From: Hyphomicrobiales bacterium
GTDB lineage: Bacteria > Pseudomonadota > Alphaproteobacteria > Rhizobiales > Beijerinckiaceae
NCBI GenBank assembly: GCA_027489955.1
Contig: JAIXYZ010000001.1
Coordinates: 186,001 to 250,000 of the forward strand
Direction of reading: 5' to 3'
DNA: 64,000 nt
Shown: positions 26,974-36,954 of the stretch, piece after piece
How the letters are laid out: every line of letters starts with the position of its first letter
How positions within the stretch are numbered: position 1 is the stretch's first letter
Notes under the pieces: generated by a model
What the model saw: the letters and a program-made list of their open reading frames with translations, nothing else
What the model was told of the DNA's origin: nothing
Databases searched by the model: none
Position numbers and translations under genes: made by a program

Positions 26974-27474
26974 ATGTCAGCCTCCCCCATCGCCCGCCGG
27001 CCGGTCCTGGCCGGGATTGCGGCCCTCGCCCTCTCTGCGGCTCTCTCCGCGCCTGCGCTCGCGCAGGGCGTGGCGTCCGTCCGTGTCGAGGCGACGCCCA
27101 ACGTCGTGCGCGGCTGGGGCCCGAACGCGCAGGCGGTCACGCGGGTCATGGCGGCCGAGCTGCGCAGCCAGCTGGGCGCGCAAGGCCGCGGCGGTGCCCG
27201 GCTCGTCGTGACGGTGGAGGGCATTTCCCTCTCGTCCTATGCGGGCGGGGGCGGCGGCCGCTTCTCCGACGGCGGCGGCGAGACCGACTATCTGGAAAGC
27301 GTCGCGGTCCTGGTCGGGCCGCGGGGAGAACTGCTCGGGCGCTTCCCCGTCCTGTCGGCGATCCCCTCGTCCTCGGGCGGCGCCTGGTACCTGCCGGACG
27401 TGGACCAGCGCCGGCTGGAAGCGCTGGCCCGGCACAACGCCGCCTGGATCAAGACCAAGGTCGCCGGCCGATAG
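26974..27474 (+). CDS. Small exported protein of unknown function
   Basis: A 166-residue protein with a clear Sec signal peptide (RRPVLAGIAALALSAALSAP then ALAQG). The mature part has TRVMAAELRSQLG, then RLVVTVEGISLSSYAGGGGG and DYLESVAVLVGPRGELLGRF, suggesting a small alpha/beta fold of the kind found in outer-membrane-associated lipoproteins that bind or assemble, but no family was recognised. The ATG at 26974 is chosen because GGAG precedes it by eight bases and it places the signal peptide correctly; ATG 26947 has no ribosome site. Confidence 0.7.
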   Translation: MSASPIARRPVLAGIAALALSAALSAPALAQGVASVRVEATPNVVRGWGPNAQAVTRVMAAELRSQLGAQGRGGARLVVTVEGISLSSYAGGGGGRFSDGGGETDYLESVAVLVGPRGELLGRFPVLSAIPSSSGGAWYLPDVDQRRLEALARHNAAWIKTKVAGR

Positions 27475-27483
27475 GGATTTCGC

Positions 27484-28215
27484 CTAGCGGCCGATCGTGC
27501 CCTCGCGGGTGACAGTCGCGTTCCGGTCGATCTGGAACGCCACGAGCCGCGCGCCGTCGCGCGTTAAGATCGCCGCTCCCGGCTCGTCGACGACGAGGCC
27601 GCTTTCGCCGTCCGCGAAATGCTGGCCGCCGGCCTCCACCGCGCCGTCGAACACGTAGAAATAGGTGTTCCAGTCCTCGATGACGGGCAGGGACGCGTCG
27701 GCGCCCGCAGGCAGGACGATGTGGTGGAGCGCGATGCGGTTGCGGACGGTGGATGCCGCGCCGGACCCTTCCGGTCCGAAGATCTGGCGCCAGCGCCCGG
27801 GCTCGGGCGCCTCCAGCTCGCGGAACTGCAGGCCGGGTTCCAGATCGAGCGTATGGGGGCGCACGAAGATCTGCAGCACGCGCGTCGGCTCGTCGTCGTG
27901 GAGCGTGCGCTCCTCGTGCCAGAAGCTTTCGCCGGCATTCATGACCATGAGCGTCGCGGGCGTCAGGTCCAGCTCGTAGCCGGCCGTGTCCCGGTGCCGC
28001 ATCACGCCCTTCACGATGTAGGAGACGATCTCCTCGTTGCTGTGCTCGTGCAGGCGGATATGCGTGCCGGGATCGAGGCTGGAATCGTCCATGGCCGCGA
28101 GGGGCCCGAAGCCGTGGTCGTTGTGGCCCGCAATGGCCCGGCCGGGATGGTTGCGGCGGATGACGAACGGACCCATGCGGTGGACGAGCGGCGTACGGCC
28201 GGACTTGTGGATCAT
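27484..28215 (-). CDS. Pirin-family bicupin protein
   Basis: A 243-residue pirin-like protein with two cupin domains. The N-terminal cupin has the pirin metal ligands HNDHGFGPLAAMDD and RLHEHSNEEIVSYIVKGVMR, and later NAGESFWHEERTLHDDEPTR; the C-terminal cupin includes WNTYFYVFDGAVEAGGQHF. Some pirins are quercetin dioxygenases, others have regulatory roles, so the reaction is left open. It is the last gene of a minus-strand run lrp - tauE - pirin, 37 bases after tauE. Confidence 0.85.
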   Translation of the reverse strand: MIHKSGRTPLVHRMGPFVIRRNHPGRAIAGHNDHGFGPLAAMDDSSLDPGTHIRLHEHSNEEIVSYIVKGVMRHRDTAGYELDLTPATLMVMNAGESFWHEERTLHDDEPTRVLQIFVRPHTLDLEPGLQFRELEAPEPGRWRQIFGPEGSGAASTVRNRIALHHIVLPAGADASLPVIEDWNTYFYVFDGAVEAGGQHFADGESGLVVDEPGAAILTRDGARLVAFQIDRNATVTREGTIGR

Positions 28216-28252
28216 TCCCTGTTGCTTCCTTCCGCTGCCGACGACGGTTCCG

Positions 28253-29032
28253 TCAGCCCTGCACGAAGAAATAGGCGGAAAGCGCCAGTCCGACAGTGAC
28301 GATGAAGCCGCGCATGACGGCGGGAGGCACCTTCCGGCCGATGCCGACGCCGTAATAGCCGCCCACGATGGCCGCCACGCCGACGATGAGCGTTTGCGGC
28401 CAGCGCACCAGGCCCGCCCAGATGAACAGGATGATCGCGACGCCCTGCAGGAGCGTCGAGCACAGGTTCTTGGCGGCGTTGATCCGGTGGTAGTCGTCGC
28501 CCTCGGTGATCGCCAGCGCCGCCAGCATGACGATGCCCATGCCGGCGCCGAAGAAGCCGCCATAGATGGAGGTCAGGAACTGGATGAGGAGGCCGACGGC
28601 CCACATCAGCGTCGAGGGCTCGCCGTGCTCGCCCCCGCGCAAGCCCGCGGCCATGCGCACGATGACGGGGCTGAAGGCAAAGAGCAGGGTGGCGACGAGC
28701 AGCAGCCACGGCACGAGCACGCGGAAGGAGGCGTTGTCGATGCGCGTGAGGATCACCGCGCCGATGAGCCCGCCCGCCAGGCTGACGATGGCGAGCGCCC
28801 GGAAGCGCGTCAGGTTCTCGGCGATCTCCCGGCGATAGGCATAGGTGCTGGCGAGGTTGCCCGGCGTCACGGCGACCGCGCTGGTGGCGTTGGCCACGAT
28901 GGGCGGCAGCCCGGTGGCGACGAGGGCCGAGAAGGTGAAGAACGTGCCGCCGCCGGCAACCGCGTTGAACGCGCCGGCCAGGAGCCCGGACGCGGCGAGG
29001 ATCGCCGCGTCGATGAGGGTCAGTCCGTCCAA
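28253..29032 (-). CDS. TauE/SafE-family sulfite exporter-like membrane protein
   Basis: A 259-residue integral membrane protein with about eight hydrophobic segments and the two-half TauE/SafE pattern: LLAGAFNAVAGGGTFFTFSA early, where the AGGG(T/S) loop is the family hallmark, and its counterpart LTSIYGGFFGAGMGIVML in the second half, followed by AAKNLCSTLLQGVAIILFI. Members export sulfite, sulfoacetate or other organosulfonates; the substrate is unknown here. The start is TTG with AGGGA about ten bases upstream. It lies 22 bases after the Lrp-type gene on the same strand, so that regulator may control it. Confidence 0.88.
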   Translation of the reverse strand: MDGLTLIDAAILAASGLLAGAFNAVAGGGTFFTFSALVATGLPPIVANATSAVAVTPGNLASTYAYRREIAENLTRFRALAIVSLAGGLIGAVILTRIDNASFRVLVPWLLLVATLLFAFSPVIVRMAAGLRGGEHGEPSTLMWAVGLLIQFLTSIYGGFFGAGMGIVMLAALAITEGDDYHRINAAKNLCSTLLQGVAIILFIWAGLVRWPQTLIVGVAAIVGGYYGVGIGRKVPPAVMRGFIVTVGLALSAYFFVQG

Positions 29033-29054
29033 GATGCTCTGGTCCCTGTGAAGG

Positions 29055-29537
29055 TCAGCGCGGAGCGGGGGCGTCGCCGATCGGCGCGATCGGCTCGTCC
29101 TTGATGCGCTCCAGCGCGAGTGCGGTGCGCACGTTGCGCACGTGGGGCAGCTGCGTCAGGTCCGCGACGAAGGCCTGGAAGGCCGCGAGGTCAGGCGTGA
29201 CGCATTTCAGCATGAAGTCGATGTCGCCCGAGAGCGTCCAGCACTCGCGCACGGCGGGCATGGCGCGAACCCGCTCCTCGAAGGCCTCCAGGTCGCGCTC
29301 GGCCTGGCTCGACAGGTTCACCATGGCGAAGCACACGGCGGCATAGCCGAGCCGCCGCTCGTCCAGGATCGCGCGGTAGCCCTTGATGAAGCCGTCGTCC
29401 TCCAGCGCCCTCAGGCGCCGGAGGCAGGGCGGGGCGGAGATGCCGGCCCGGCGGGCCAGCTCCACGTTGGTGATCCGGCCATCGGCCTGGATCTCGCGCA
29501 GGATGGTCCAGTCCGTGGCATCGAGGCGCGGTGACAA
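29055..29537 (-). CDS. Lrp/AsnC-family transcriptional regulator
   Basis: A 160-residue feast/famine regulator. The N-terminal winged helix-turn-helix reads LDATDWTILREIQADGRITN followed by VELARRAGISAPPCLRRLRA, and the C-terminal RAM ligand-binding domain includes AERDLEAFEERVRAMPAVRE and ECWTLSGDIDFMLKCVTPDL. I prefer the TTG at 29537, which has GGGAG nine bases upstream and gives the usual short N-terminus; a TTG at 29573 would add 12 residues. It leads an operon with a TauE-type exporter and a pirin. Confidence 0.9.
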   Translation of the reverse strand: MSPRLDATDWTILREIQADGRITNVELARRAGISAPPCLRRLRALEDDGFIKGYRAILDERRLGYAAVCFAMVNLSSQAERDLEAFEERVRAMPAVRECWTLSGDIDFMLKCVTPDLAAFQAFVADLTQLPHVRNVRTALALERIKDEPIAPIGDAPAPR

Positions 29538-29669
29538 GGCGGGAGGCTCCCTTCGGCCGGCAGCACGCGGCAAACGGCGTTAGCGACGCCGGCGGCTTTG
29601 GGCTAAACGTCGACGACCTGAGTAAAGCCCGCGCCGGGAGGGCGCAAGGCGGCGGGAGGGCAGGCGACG

Positions 29670-31668
<1,999 letters not shown>

Positions 31669-31688
31669 CGGCCAGTTAGACCAACAGC

Positions 31689-31704
31689 GCGGCCGTCCGG
31701 CCGC
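31689..31704 (+). promoter_or_regulatory. Short GC hairpin just before lysR
   Basis: GCGGCC-GTCC-GGCCGC is a perfect inverted repeat 12 bases before the GTG start of the LysR gene and directly next to its GGGGG ribosome site. In mRNA it could limit ribosome access or mark the trxB transcript end; no T-tract follows. Confidence 0.35.
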
Positions 31705-31715
31705 TGGGGGACGGC

Positions 31716-32609
31716 GTGCTCGACTGGGACAAGATCCGCATCTTCTTCAAGGTTGCGGAGGCGGGAAGCTTCACGAAGGCCGGCGACGATCTCGGCCTCA
31801 GCCAGTCGGCGGTCAGCCGCCAGGTCAGCGCGCTGGAGCGGGAGCTCAAGGCGCCGCTGTTCCACCGCCACGCCAGGGGCCTCATCCTGACCGAGCAGGG
31901 CGACCTGCTGTTCCGCGCCGCCCGCGACATGACGATGCGGCTGGAGACGACGCGGGCGCGGCTGGCGGACACGCGCGAGCGGCCGTCCGGCGACCTGCGC
32001 GTCACGACGACCGTGGGCCTTGGCTCCCACTGGCTGACGCCCCGCCTGTCGGAATTCATGGACCTGTATCCCGACATCCGGGTGGAACTGATCCTCACCA
32101 ACGAGGAACTCGACCTGTCGATGCGGGAGGCGGACGTGGCGCTGCGGCTGCGCCAGCCCGTCCAGGCGGACCTGGTGCAGCGCCGGCTGTTCACGGTGCA
32201 CTTCCACATCTATGCGTCGGAGGAATACATCAAGCGCTTCGGCGAGCCGAAGACGGTGGAGCATCTGGACGACCACCGGCTCCTGTCCTTCGGTGGCGAC
32301 CAGCCGTCCTATCTGCTGGCGGTGCACTGGCTCGCCCATGCGGGTCGCGAGCTGCGCGATCCGCGCGGCTATCACCTGGTGGTCAACAACATCACGGCGC
32401 TGAAGAAGGCGGTGGAGAAGGGCGCGGGAATCGCGGTGTTGCCGGATTACCTCGTCGAGCCCGAAATGAAGGTCCAGCGCATTCTGACGGACATGGAGAT
32501 GCCCTCGCTGGACAGCTATCTCGTCTATCCGGAAGAGATGCGCTCCATGGCCCGGGTCCAGGTTTTCCGGGACTTCCTCGTCAACAAGGCCCAGCGCTGG
32601 ACCTACTGA
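31716..32609 (+). CDS. LysR-family transcriptional regulator
   Basis: A 297-residue LysR-type regulator. The N-terminal helix-turn-helix reads LDWDKIRIFFKVAEAGSFTK then DLGLSQSAVSRQVSALEREL, followed by the linker helix and a type 2 periplasmic-binding effector domain (residues about 95-290, with GLGSHWLTPRLSEFMDLYPD). The start is GTG with GGGGGA upstream. It lies downstream of trxB on the same strand rather than divergent from a target, so its regulon cannot be guessed from context. Confidence 0.92.
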   Translation: MLDWDKIRIFFKVAEAGSFTKAGDDLGLSQSAVSRQVSALERELKAPLFHRHARGLILTEQGDLLFRAARDMTMRLETTRARLADTRERPSGDLRVTTTVGLGSHWLTPRLSEFMDLYPDIRVELILTNEELDLSMREADVALRLRQPVQADLVQRRLFTVHFHIYASEEYIKRFGEPKTVEHLDDHRLLSFGGDQPSYLLAVHWLAHAGRELRDPRGYHLVVNNITALKKAVEKGAGIAVLPDYLVEPEMKVQRILTDMEMPSLDSYLVYPEEMRSMARVQVFRDFLVNKAQRWTY

Positions 32610-32679
32610 CGGCGCTGCCTGCGAATCGCGCAGGCGATGCCCATGCGTTAGGCGCAAGGCTGGCATGAGCCGCGTTGCG

Positions 32680-32708
32680 TTGCGAACGGGCTCCCGGCGT
32701 CTCATATC
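32680..32708 (+). promoter_or_regulatory. Promoter of the small RNA candidate
   Basis: TTGCGA (32680-32685) and CATATC (32703-32708) are exactly 17 bases apart. The predicted start of transcription is near 32714-32715, at the beginning of a run of hairpins that ends in a strong terminator. Confidence 0.55.
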
Positions 32709-32713
32709 GATCG

Positions 32714-32853
32714 TGGCTGATTTGGCGGGCTCCGCTCCTCCTCCCGGCGTAGAGCCCGTTTCTTGGCCGTTCCCCTCTGGACGTTCCGGCGCCAACGCGC
32801 TGGTCCGCCCCATCTTTAGACCGGGCTCCCTTCGTGGGACCCGGTCTTTTTTT
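32714..32853 (+). ncRNA. Candidate trans-acting small RNA with anti-Shine-Dalgarno loop
   Basis: About 140 bases of intergenic DNA that contain no reading frame but a promoter, three hairpins and a terminator. Hairpin 1 (32725-32759) pairs GCGGGCTC with GAGCCCGT and, inside, CGC with GCG, leaving the loop TCCTCCTCCCG, so CCTCCTCCC (32737-32745) is exposed. Hairpin 2 (32763-32795) pairs TTGGC/GCCAA and CGT/ACG around TCCCCTCTGG. The last hairpin is the terminator. CCUCCUCCC in a loop is the hallmark of alphaproteobacterial 'cuckoo'/alpha-r14-like small RNAs, which pair with ribosome-binding sites. Assignment to that class is inference; the structural pattern is seen directly. Confidence 0.6.
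32818..32853 (+). terminator. Strong intrinsic terminator (end of small RNA candidate)
   Basis: AGACCGGG-C-TCCC pairs with GGGACCCGGTCT (one bulged C) around TTCG-T and is followed by seven T. It lies 208 bases past the lysR stop, which is far for a lysR terminator but right for a separate short transcript. The last T bases overlap the stop codon of the convergent lipoprotein gene. Confidence 0.9.
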
Positions 32854-33400
32854 ATCCCGGCTGCCGGCAGCGGATGAGGAAGGCGCCGTAGCTGATGGCG
32901 TAGTTGCGCTCGACCCACGGCTCGACCGGCTCGCGCTCGAAATTGTTCCACAGGCCCCGCTCGCGCCAATCCGGGATGAAGCGGTAGGCGCGCACTTTCA
33001 TGCGCTGGCGCCGCGGGTCCGCATCGCGTGCAAGGACGCGGTTCGGCAGGCCGCGGGCGGCATCCCCCACCGCAATGGTGACCGTGTCGCCGCGGGCCAG
33101 CGCCAGGCCCTCGGGGGCCAGCGCATTGCCGCCGGTCGAATTGTCCGTGCCCTCCGCGCAGGCATACTGGATGGCTCGGCCTGCCCGGACGGCGCCCGCC
33201 GGGAAGGCGGCCTCGATCGCGGCGCGCTCGGCGGGGCTTCTGCGGGAGAGTTCAGTGCGCAGGGCCGCCTCGGTCCACACTCCCGTCACCTCGGCGGTCA
33301 CCGTCTCACCGGCGGAATAGACCGAGGCGCAGCCGGACAGCGCAAGGCCGATCGTTGCCATGGCGGCCGCCCGTCGGAGGCTGGACAAGCGAAGCGTCAT
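32852..33400 (-). CDS. Small lipoprotein of unknown function
   Basis: A 182-residue protein with an N-terminal signal peptide and lipobox (MATIGLALSGCASVYSAG; Cys at about residue 23). The mature part includes ELSRRSPAERAAIEAAFPAG, YACAEGTDNSTGGNALAPEG and a Trp/Arg-rich end (ERGLWNNFEREPVEPWVERN). No family was recognised. The frame is open far upstream (to 33604) but that part overlaps the end of ecm and lacks coding character, so the ATG at 33400, just before the signal peptide, is used. It is probably anchored in an envelope membrane. Confidence 0.7.
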   Translation of the reverse strand: MTLRLSSLRRAAAMATIGLALSGCASVYSAGETVTAEVTGVWTEAALRTELSRRSPAERAAIEAAFPAGAVRAGRAIQYACAEGTDNSTGGNALAPEGLALARGDTVTIAVGDAARGLPNRVLARDADPRRQRMKVRAYRFIPDWRERGLWNNFEREPVEPWVERNYAISYGAFLIRCRQPG

Positions 33401-33461
33401 GGACCGGGATATGGACTGCGCCAGTGACTTCCGGTCAAGCCTCGCGCCGGGGCATCCTCGC

Positions 33462-35465
33462 TCAGGCGGCGTTGGCGGAGGGCGCGTCCGGACCCGCCGC
33501 CCCGCCGCGCACGATGCGCGCGATGTCCGCCACGATCGCGTCGAGGCGATAGTCCTTGGGCGTGTAGACCGCGCGCACGCCGATATTGGACAGGACGAGG
33601 GCATCCTCCTCGGGGATGATGCCGCCGACGACCACCGGGATGTCGTCGCGCCCCGCCATGCGCAGCCTGGAGACGACCTCGCGCACGAGCGGCACGTGGG
33701 AGCCGGACAGGATGGACAGGCCGATCACGTCGGCGCCGGTCTCCAGCGCCCGCTCCACGATCTCGTCTGGCGTGCGGCGGATGCCGTCATAGGTGACGTC
33801 GAAGCCGGCCTGCCCGGCGCGCAGGGCGATCTGCTCCGCGCCGTTGGAATGACCGTCGAGGCCCGGCTTGCCGACCAGCATGCGCGGCGCGCGCGCCAGC
33901 ATGTCCGTCAGGTCGGCGACCATGAGCTTTAGGTCGTCGCCCACGGGGGTGACGAGATCGGCCGTGACGCCCGTGGGCGCGCGGTATTCCCCGAAGATGC
34001 CGCGCAGCACGGCGCCCCATTCCCCCGTGGTCACGCCCGCCTTCGCGCAGTCGATGGAGGCCGGCATGATGCTGGCGCCCTCCCGGGCGGCGTCCTCCAG
34101 CGCGCGCAGCGCCCGCATGACGGCATCGCCCTCCCGGCGGTCGCGCCAGGCGCGGATGCGGGCGACGGCGTCCATCTCCACCGTCTCGGGCACTGTCATG
34201 ACCGAGGCTTCGCCGGCGGTGAGGGGGGAGATCTCGGTCTCGGTGAAGCGGTTGACGCCCACGACCGTCTGGCCCCCGGCCTCGATCGCGGCGATGCGGG
34301 CGGCGTTGGACGCCACGAGCGCTTCCTTCATCACGCCCGTCTCCACCGCGGCGACGGCTCCGCCCAGCGCCTCGATCCGCGCCATCTCCTCGAGCGCGGC
34401 CGCCTTCAGTTCGGCGACCTTGGTGGCGACGACGTGGCTGCCGTCGAAAATGTCCTCGTAGTCGAGCAGATCGGTCTCGAACGCCATGATCTGCTGCATG
34501 CGCAGCGACCATTGCTGGTCCCAGGCGCGGGGCAGGCCGAGCGCCTCGTTCCAGGCGGGAAGCTGCACCGCCCGGGCCCTGGCCTTTTTGGACAAAGTCA
34601 CGGCCAGCATCTCGATGAGGATGCGGTGGACGTTGTTCTCGGGCTGCGGCTCGGTGAGGCCGAGCGAATTCACCTGCACGCCGTAGCGGAAGAGGCGCTT
34701 TGCCGGATCGTCAATGCCGTAGCGATCCCGCGTGATCTCATCCCACAATTCGCAGAAGGCGCGCAGCTTGCAGATTTCGGTGATGAACCGCATCCCGGCA
34801 TTCACGAAGAACGAGATGCGGCCGACGACATCGGCGAAGGTCGCCTCGTCGACGCCCGCCGCCTTCACGCCGTCGAGGATGGCGATGGCCGTGGAGAGCG
34901 CGTAGGCGAGTTCCTGGACCGGCGTCGCTCCCGCCTCCTGCAGGTGGTAGGAGCAGACGTTCACCGGGTTCCATCTGGGGATTTCCCGCGTGGTGAACAG
35001 GATGACGTCCGTCGTCAGGCGCAGCGAGGGACCGGGCGGGAACACATACGTTCCCCGCGACAGATATTCCTTGATGATGTCGTTCTGCGTCGTGCCCTGG
35101 AGCAGGCGCCGGTCGGCGCCCTGCTCCTCAGCGGCCGCGACGTACAGCGCCAGCAGCCAGGGCGCGGTGGCGTTGATCGTCATCGACGTGTTCATGCGCT
35201 CCAGCGGGATGTCGCGGAACAGCATGCGCATGTCGCCCAGATGGGCGATGGACACCCCGACCTTGCCGACCTCGCCCCGCGCCAGCACGTGATCGGGGTC
35301 GTAGCCGGTCTGGGTCGGCAGGTCGAAGGCGATGGACAGGCCGGTCTGGCCCTTGGCGAGATTGGACCGGTAGAGGGCGTTGGACGCCTCGGCCGTGGAA
35401 TGGCCGGCATAGGTCCGGAAGATCCAGGGCCGGTCGCGGCCCCCCTTCGCTGTCGTGTCCGTCAC
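33462..35465 (-). CDS. ecm: (2R)-ethylmalonyl-CoA mutase (MeaA-type, B12-dependent)
   Basis: A 667-residue adenosylcobalamin mutase that converts ethylmalonyl-CoA to methylsuccinyl-CoA in the ethylmalonyl-CoA pathway. The N-terminal TIM-barrel part opens WIFRTYAGHSTAEASNALYR and GLSIAFDLPTQTGYDPDHVL with NTSMTINATAPWLLALYVAA, which is the Ecm/MeaA rather than the methylmalonyl-CoA mutase form. The C-terminal B12 domain has GKPGLDGHSNGAEQIA (DGHxxG, near residue 535), SILSGSHVPLV and GGIIPEED. The GTG start has GGAGG six bases upstream. It is divergent from ccr, the gene of the preceding step, which confirms the assignment. Confidence 0.95.
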   Translation of the reverse strand: MTDTTAKGGRDRPWIFRTYAGHSTAEASNALYRSNLAKGQTGLSIAFDLPTQTGYDPDHVLARGEVGKVGVSIAHLGDMRMLFRDIPLERMNTSMTINATAPWLLALYVAAAEEQGADRRLLQGTTQNDIIKEYLSRGTYVFPPGPSLRLTTDVILFTTREIPRWNPVNVCSYHLQEAGATPVQELAYALSTAIAILDGVKAAGVDEATFADVVGRISFFVNAGMRFITEICKLRAFCELWDEITRDRYGIDDPAKRLFRYGVQVNSLGLTEPQPENNVHRILIEMLAVTLSKKARARAVQLPAWNEALGLPRAWDQQWSLRMQQIMAFETDLLDYEDIFDGSHVVATKVAELKAAALEEMARIEALGGAVAAVETGVMKEALVASNAARIAAIEAGGQTVVGVNRFTETEISPLTAGEASVMTVPETVEMDAVARIRAWRDRREGDAVMRALRALEDAAREGASIMPASIDCAKAGVTTGEWGAVLRGIFGEYRAPTGVTADLVTPVGDDLKLMVADLTDMLARAPRMLVGKPGLDGHSNGAEQIALRAGQAGFDVTYDGIRRTPDEIVERALETGADVIGLSILSGSHVPLVREVVSRLRMAGRDDIPVVVGGIIPEEDALVLSNIGVRAVYTPKDYRLDAIVADIARIVRGGAAGPDAPSANAA

Positions 35466-35582
35466 GGCGCGCCTCCGGATGGTCGTGCTGCGTCGCAGCA
35501 TCGTAGACGCGAGCCAGAGGCGGCGCCAGACCGCCTCCGGGGTGAGCGAGATTAGACCTTGGCCGTGCTCCCTTCGGCGAAT

Positions 35583-35611
35583 TTGCGCAGTGCACAATCA
35601 CGCGGGATAGT
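35583..35611 (+). promoter_or_regulatory. ccr promoter with overlapping dyad
   Basis: TTGCGC (35583-35588) and GATAGT (35606-35611) are 17 bases apart, about 32 bases before the ccr start codon. A 15-bp dyad TTGCGCA-G-TGCACAA (35583-35597, one mismatch between arms) covers the whole -35 box. This is the arrangement expected for a regulator-controlled promoter in the ecm-ccr divergent gap. Confidence 0.5.
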
Positions 35612-35642
35612 GGACGCCCATGCCGGACAGGGAGACGGATCG

Positions 35643-36926
35643 ATGAGCGCCGCCCGAACGCAACGCAGTGCCGCCCTCAAGCTCGTGCCGAAGGAGGGCC
35701 TGGGCCGCATCCCGCCGCTGGGCGAGGTGCCGGAGACGATGAAGGCCTGGGCCATCCGCCGCGACCGGCACGGGCCGCCGGACGTCTCCATGCAGCTGGA
35801 GGACGTGCCCACCTGGTCCATCGGCGATGACGAGGTGCTCGTCCTCGTGATGGCGGCGGGCGTGAACTATAACGGCGTGTGGGCGGGCCTCGGCCAGCCG
35901 ATCTCGCCCTTCGACGTGCACAAGGCGGACTTCCACGTGGCGGGCTCGGACGCCTCGGGCATCGTCTGGGCCGTCGGCAAGAAGGTGAAGCGCTGGAAGG
36001 TGGGCGACGCCGTCGTCGTCCATTGCAACCAGGACGACGGCGACGACGAGGAGTGCAACGGCGGCGACCCGATGTTCTCGCCGACCCAGCGCATCTGGGG
36101 CTACGAGACGCCGGACGGCTCCTTCGCGCAATATTGCCGGGTGCAGTCGCGCCAGCTGATGGAGAAGCCGCCGCACCTGACCTGGGAGGAGGCGGCCTGC
36201 TACACGCTGACCCTCGCCACCGCCTACCGCATGCTGTTCGGCCATGCGCCGCATACGCTGAAGCCCGGCGACAACGTGCTGGTCTGGGGCGCCTCGGGCG
36301 GGCTCGGCGTGTTCGGCGTGCAGCTCTGCGCGGCGTCCGGCGCCAACGCGATCGGCGTGATCTCGGACGAGTCCAAGCGCGAATACGTCCTCTCGCTCGG
36401 GGCCAAGGGCGTCATCAATCGCAAGGACTTCAATTGCTGGGGCCAGATGCCGACGGTCAACAGCCCGGAATACGACACCTGGGTCAGGGAAGCGCGCAAG
36501 TTCGGCAAGGCGATCTGGGAGATCACGGGCAAGAAGGACGTCGACATCGTCTTCGAGCATCCGGGCGAGGCGACGTTCCCGGTCTCGGCCCTGGTCGTCA
36601 AGCGCGGCGGCATGGTGGTGTTCTGCGCCGGCACGTCCGGCTTCAACATCACGTTCGATGCCCGCTATGTCTGGATGCGACAGAAGCGGATCCAGGGCTC
36701 GCACTTCGCGCATCTCAAGCAGGCGGCCGCGGCGAACCAGTTCGTCATCGACCGGCGGATCGACCCCTGCATGTCGGAGGTGTTCGCCTGGGAGGACATA
36801 CCGCTCGCCCACATGAAGATGTGGAAGAACCAGCACGCGCCGGGGAACATGGCCGTGCTGGTGACGAGCCCGCGGCCGGGGCTGCGCTCCTTCGAGGATG
36901 TGCTGGAGGCGGTGAACGGCGGCTGA
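35643..36926 (+). CDS. ccr: Crotonyl-CoA carboxylase/reductase
   Basis: A 427-residue medium-chain dehydrogenase/reductase that reductively carboxylates crotonyl-CoA to (2S)-ethylmalonyl-CoA with NADPH and CO2, the key step of the ethylmalonyl-CoA pathway. The Ccr-specific long N-terminus (GRIPPLGEVPETMKAWAIRR) and AAGVNYNGVWAGLGQPISPF, where the NYN region lines the CO2/active site, are present, followed by the nucleotide fold VWGASGGLGVFGVQLCAASG. GGGAG precedes the ATG by eight bases. It is divergent from ecm. Ordinary quinone oxidoreductases are about 100 residues shorter and lack these segments. Confidence 0.96.
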   Translation: MSAARTQRSAALKLVPKEGLGRIPPLGEVPETMKAWAIRRDRHGPPDVSMQLEDVPTWSIGDDEVLVLVMAAGVNYNGVWAGLGQPISPFDVHKADFHVAGSDASGIVWAVGKKVKRWKVGDAVVVHCNQDDGDDEECNGGDPMFSPTQRIWGYETPDGSFAQYCRVQSRQLMEKPPHLTWEEAACYTLTLATAYRMLFGHAPHTLKPGDNVLVWGASGGLGVFGVQLCAASGANAIGVISDESKREYVLSLGAKGVINRKDFNCWGQMPTVNSPEYDTWVREARKFGKAIWEITGKKDVDIVFEHPGEATFPVSALVVKRGGMVVFCAGTSGFNITFDARYVWMRQKRIQGSHFAHLKQAAAANQFVIDRRIDPCMSEVFAWEDIPLAHMKMWKNQHAPGNMAVLVTSPRPGLRSFEDVLEAVNGG

Positions 36927-36954
36927 GCGCCGCCGTCCATTCTTCATCCCCGCG

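Noticed and set aside
32714-32853. Identity as 4.5S RNA or 6S RNA
   Set aside because: The conserved GGAA-rich SRP loop and the 6S bulge pattern are not seen, and the gene context does not fit.
33401-33604. N-terminal extension of the small lipoprotein gene
   Set aside because: It overlaps the end of ecm and would place 68 residues before the signal peptide.
33462-35465. Call of methylmalonyl-CoA mutase
   Set aside because: The motif form (AGHSTAEASNALYR, NATAPWLLALYVAA), the single-subunit length and the neighbour ccr fit ethylmalonyl-CoA mutase better.
35466-35642. Cobalamin riboswitch before ecm or the cob genes
   Set aside because: The B12 box and flanking conserved stems could not be found there or before cobS.
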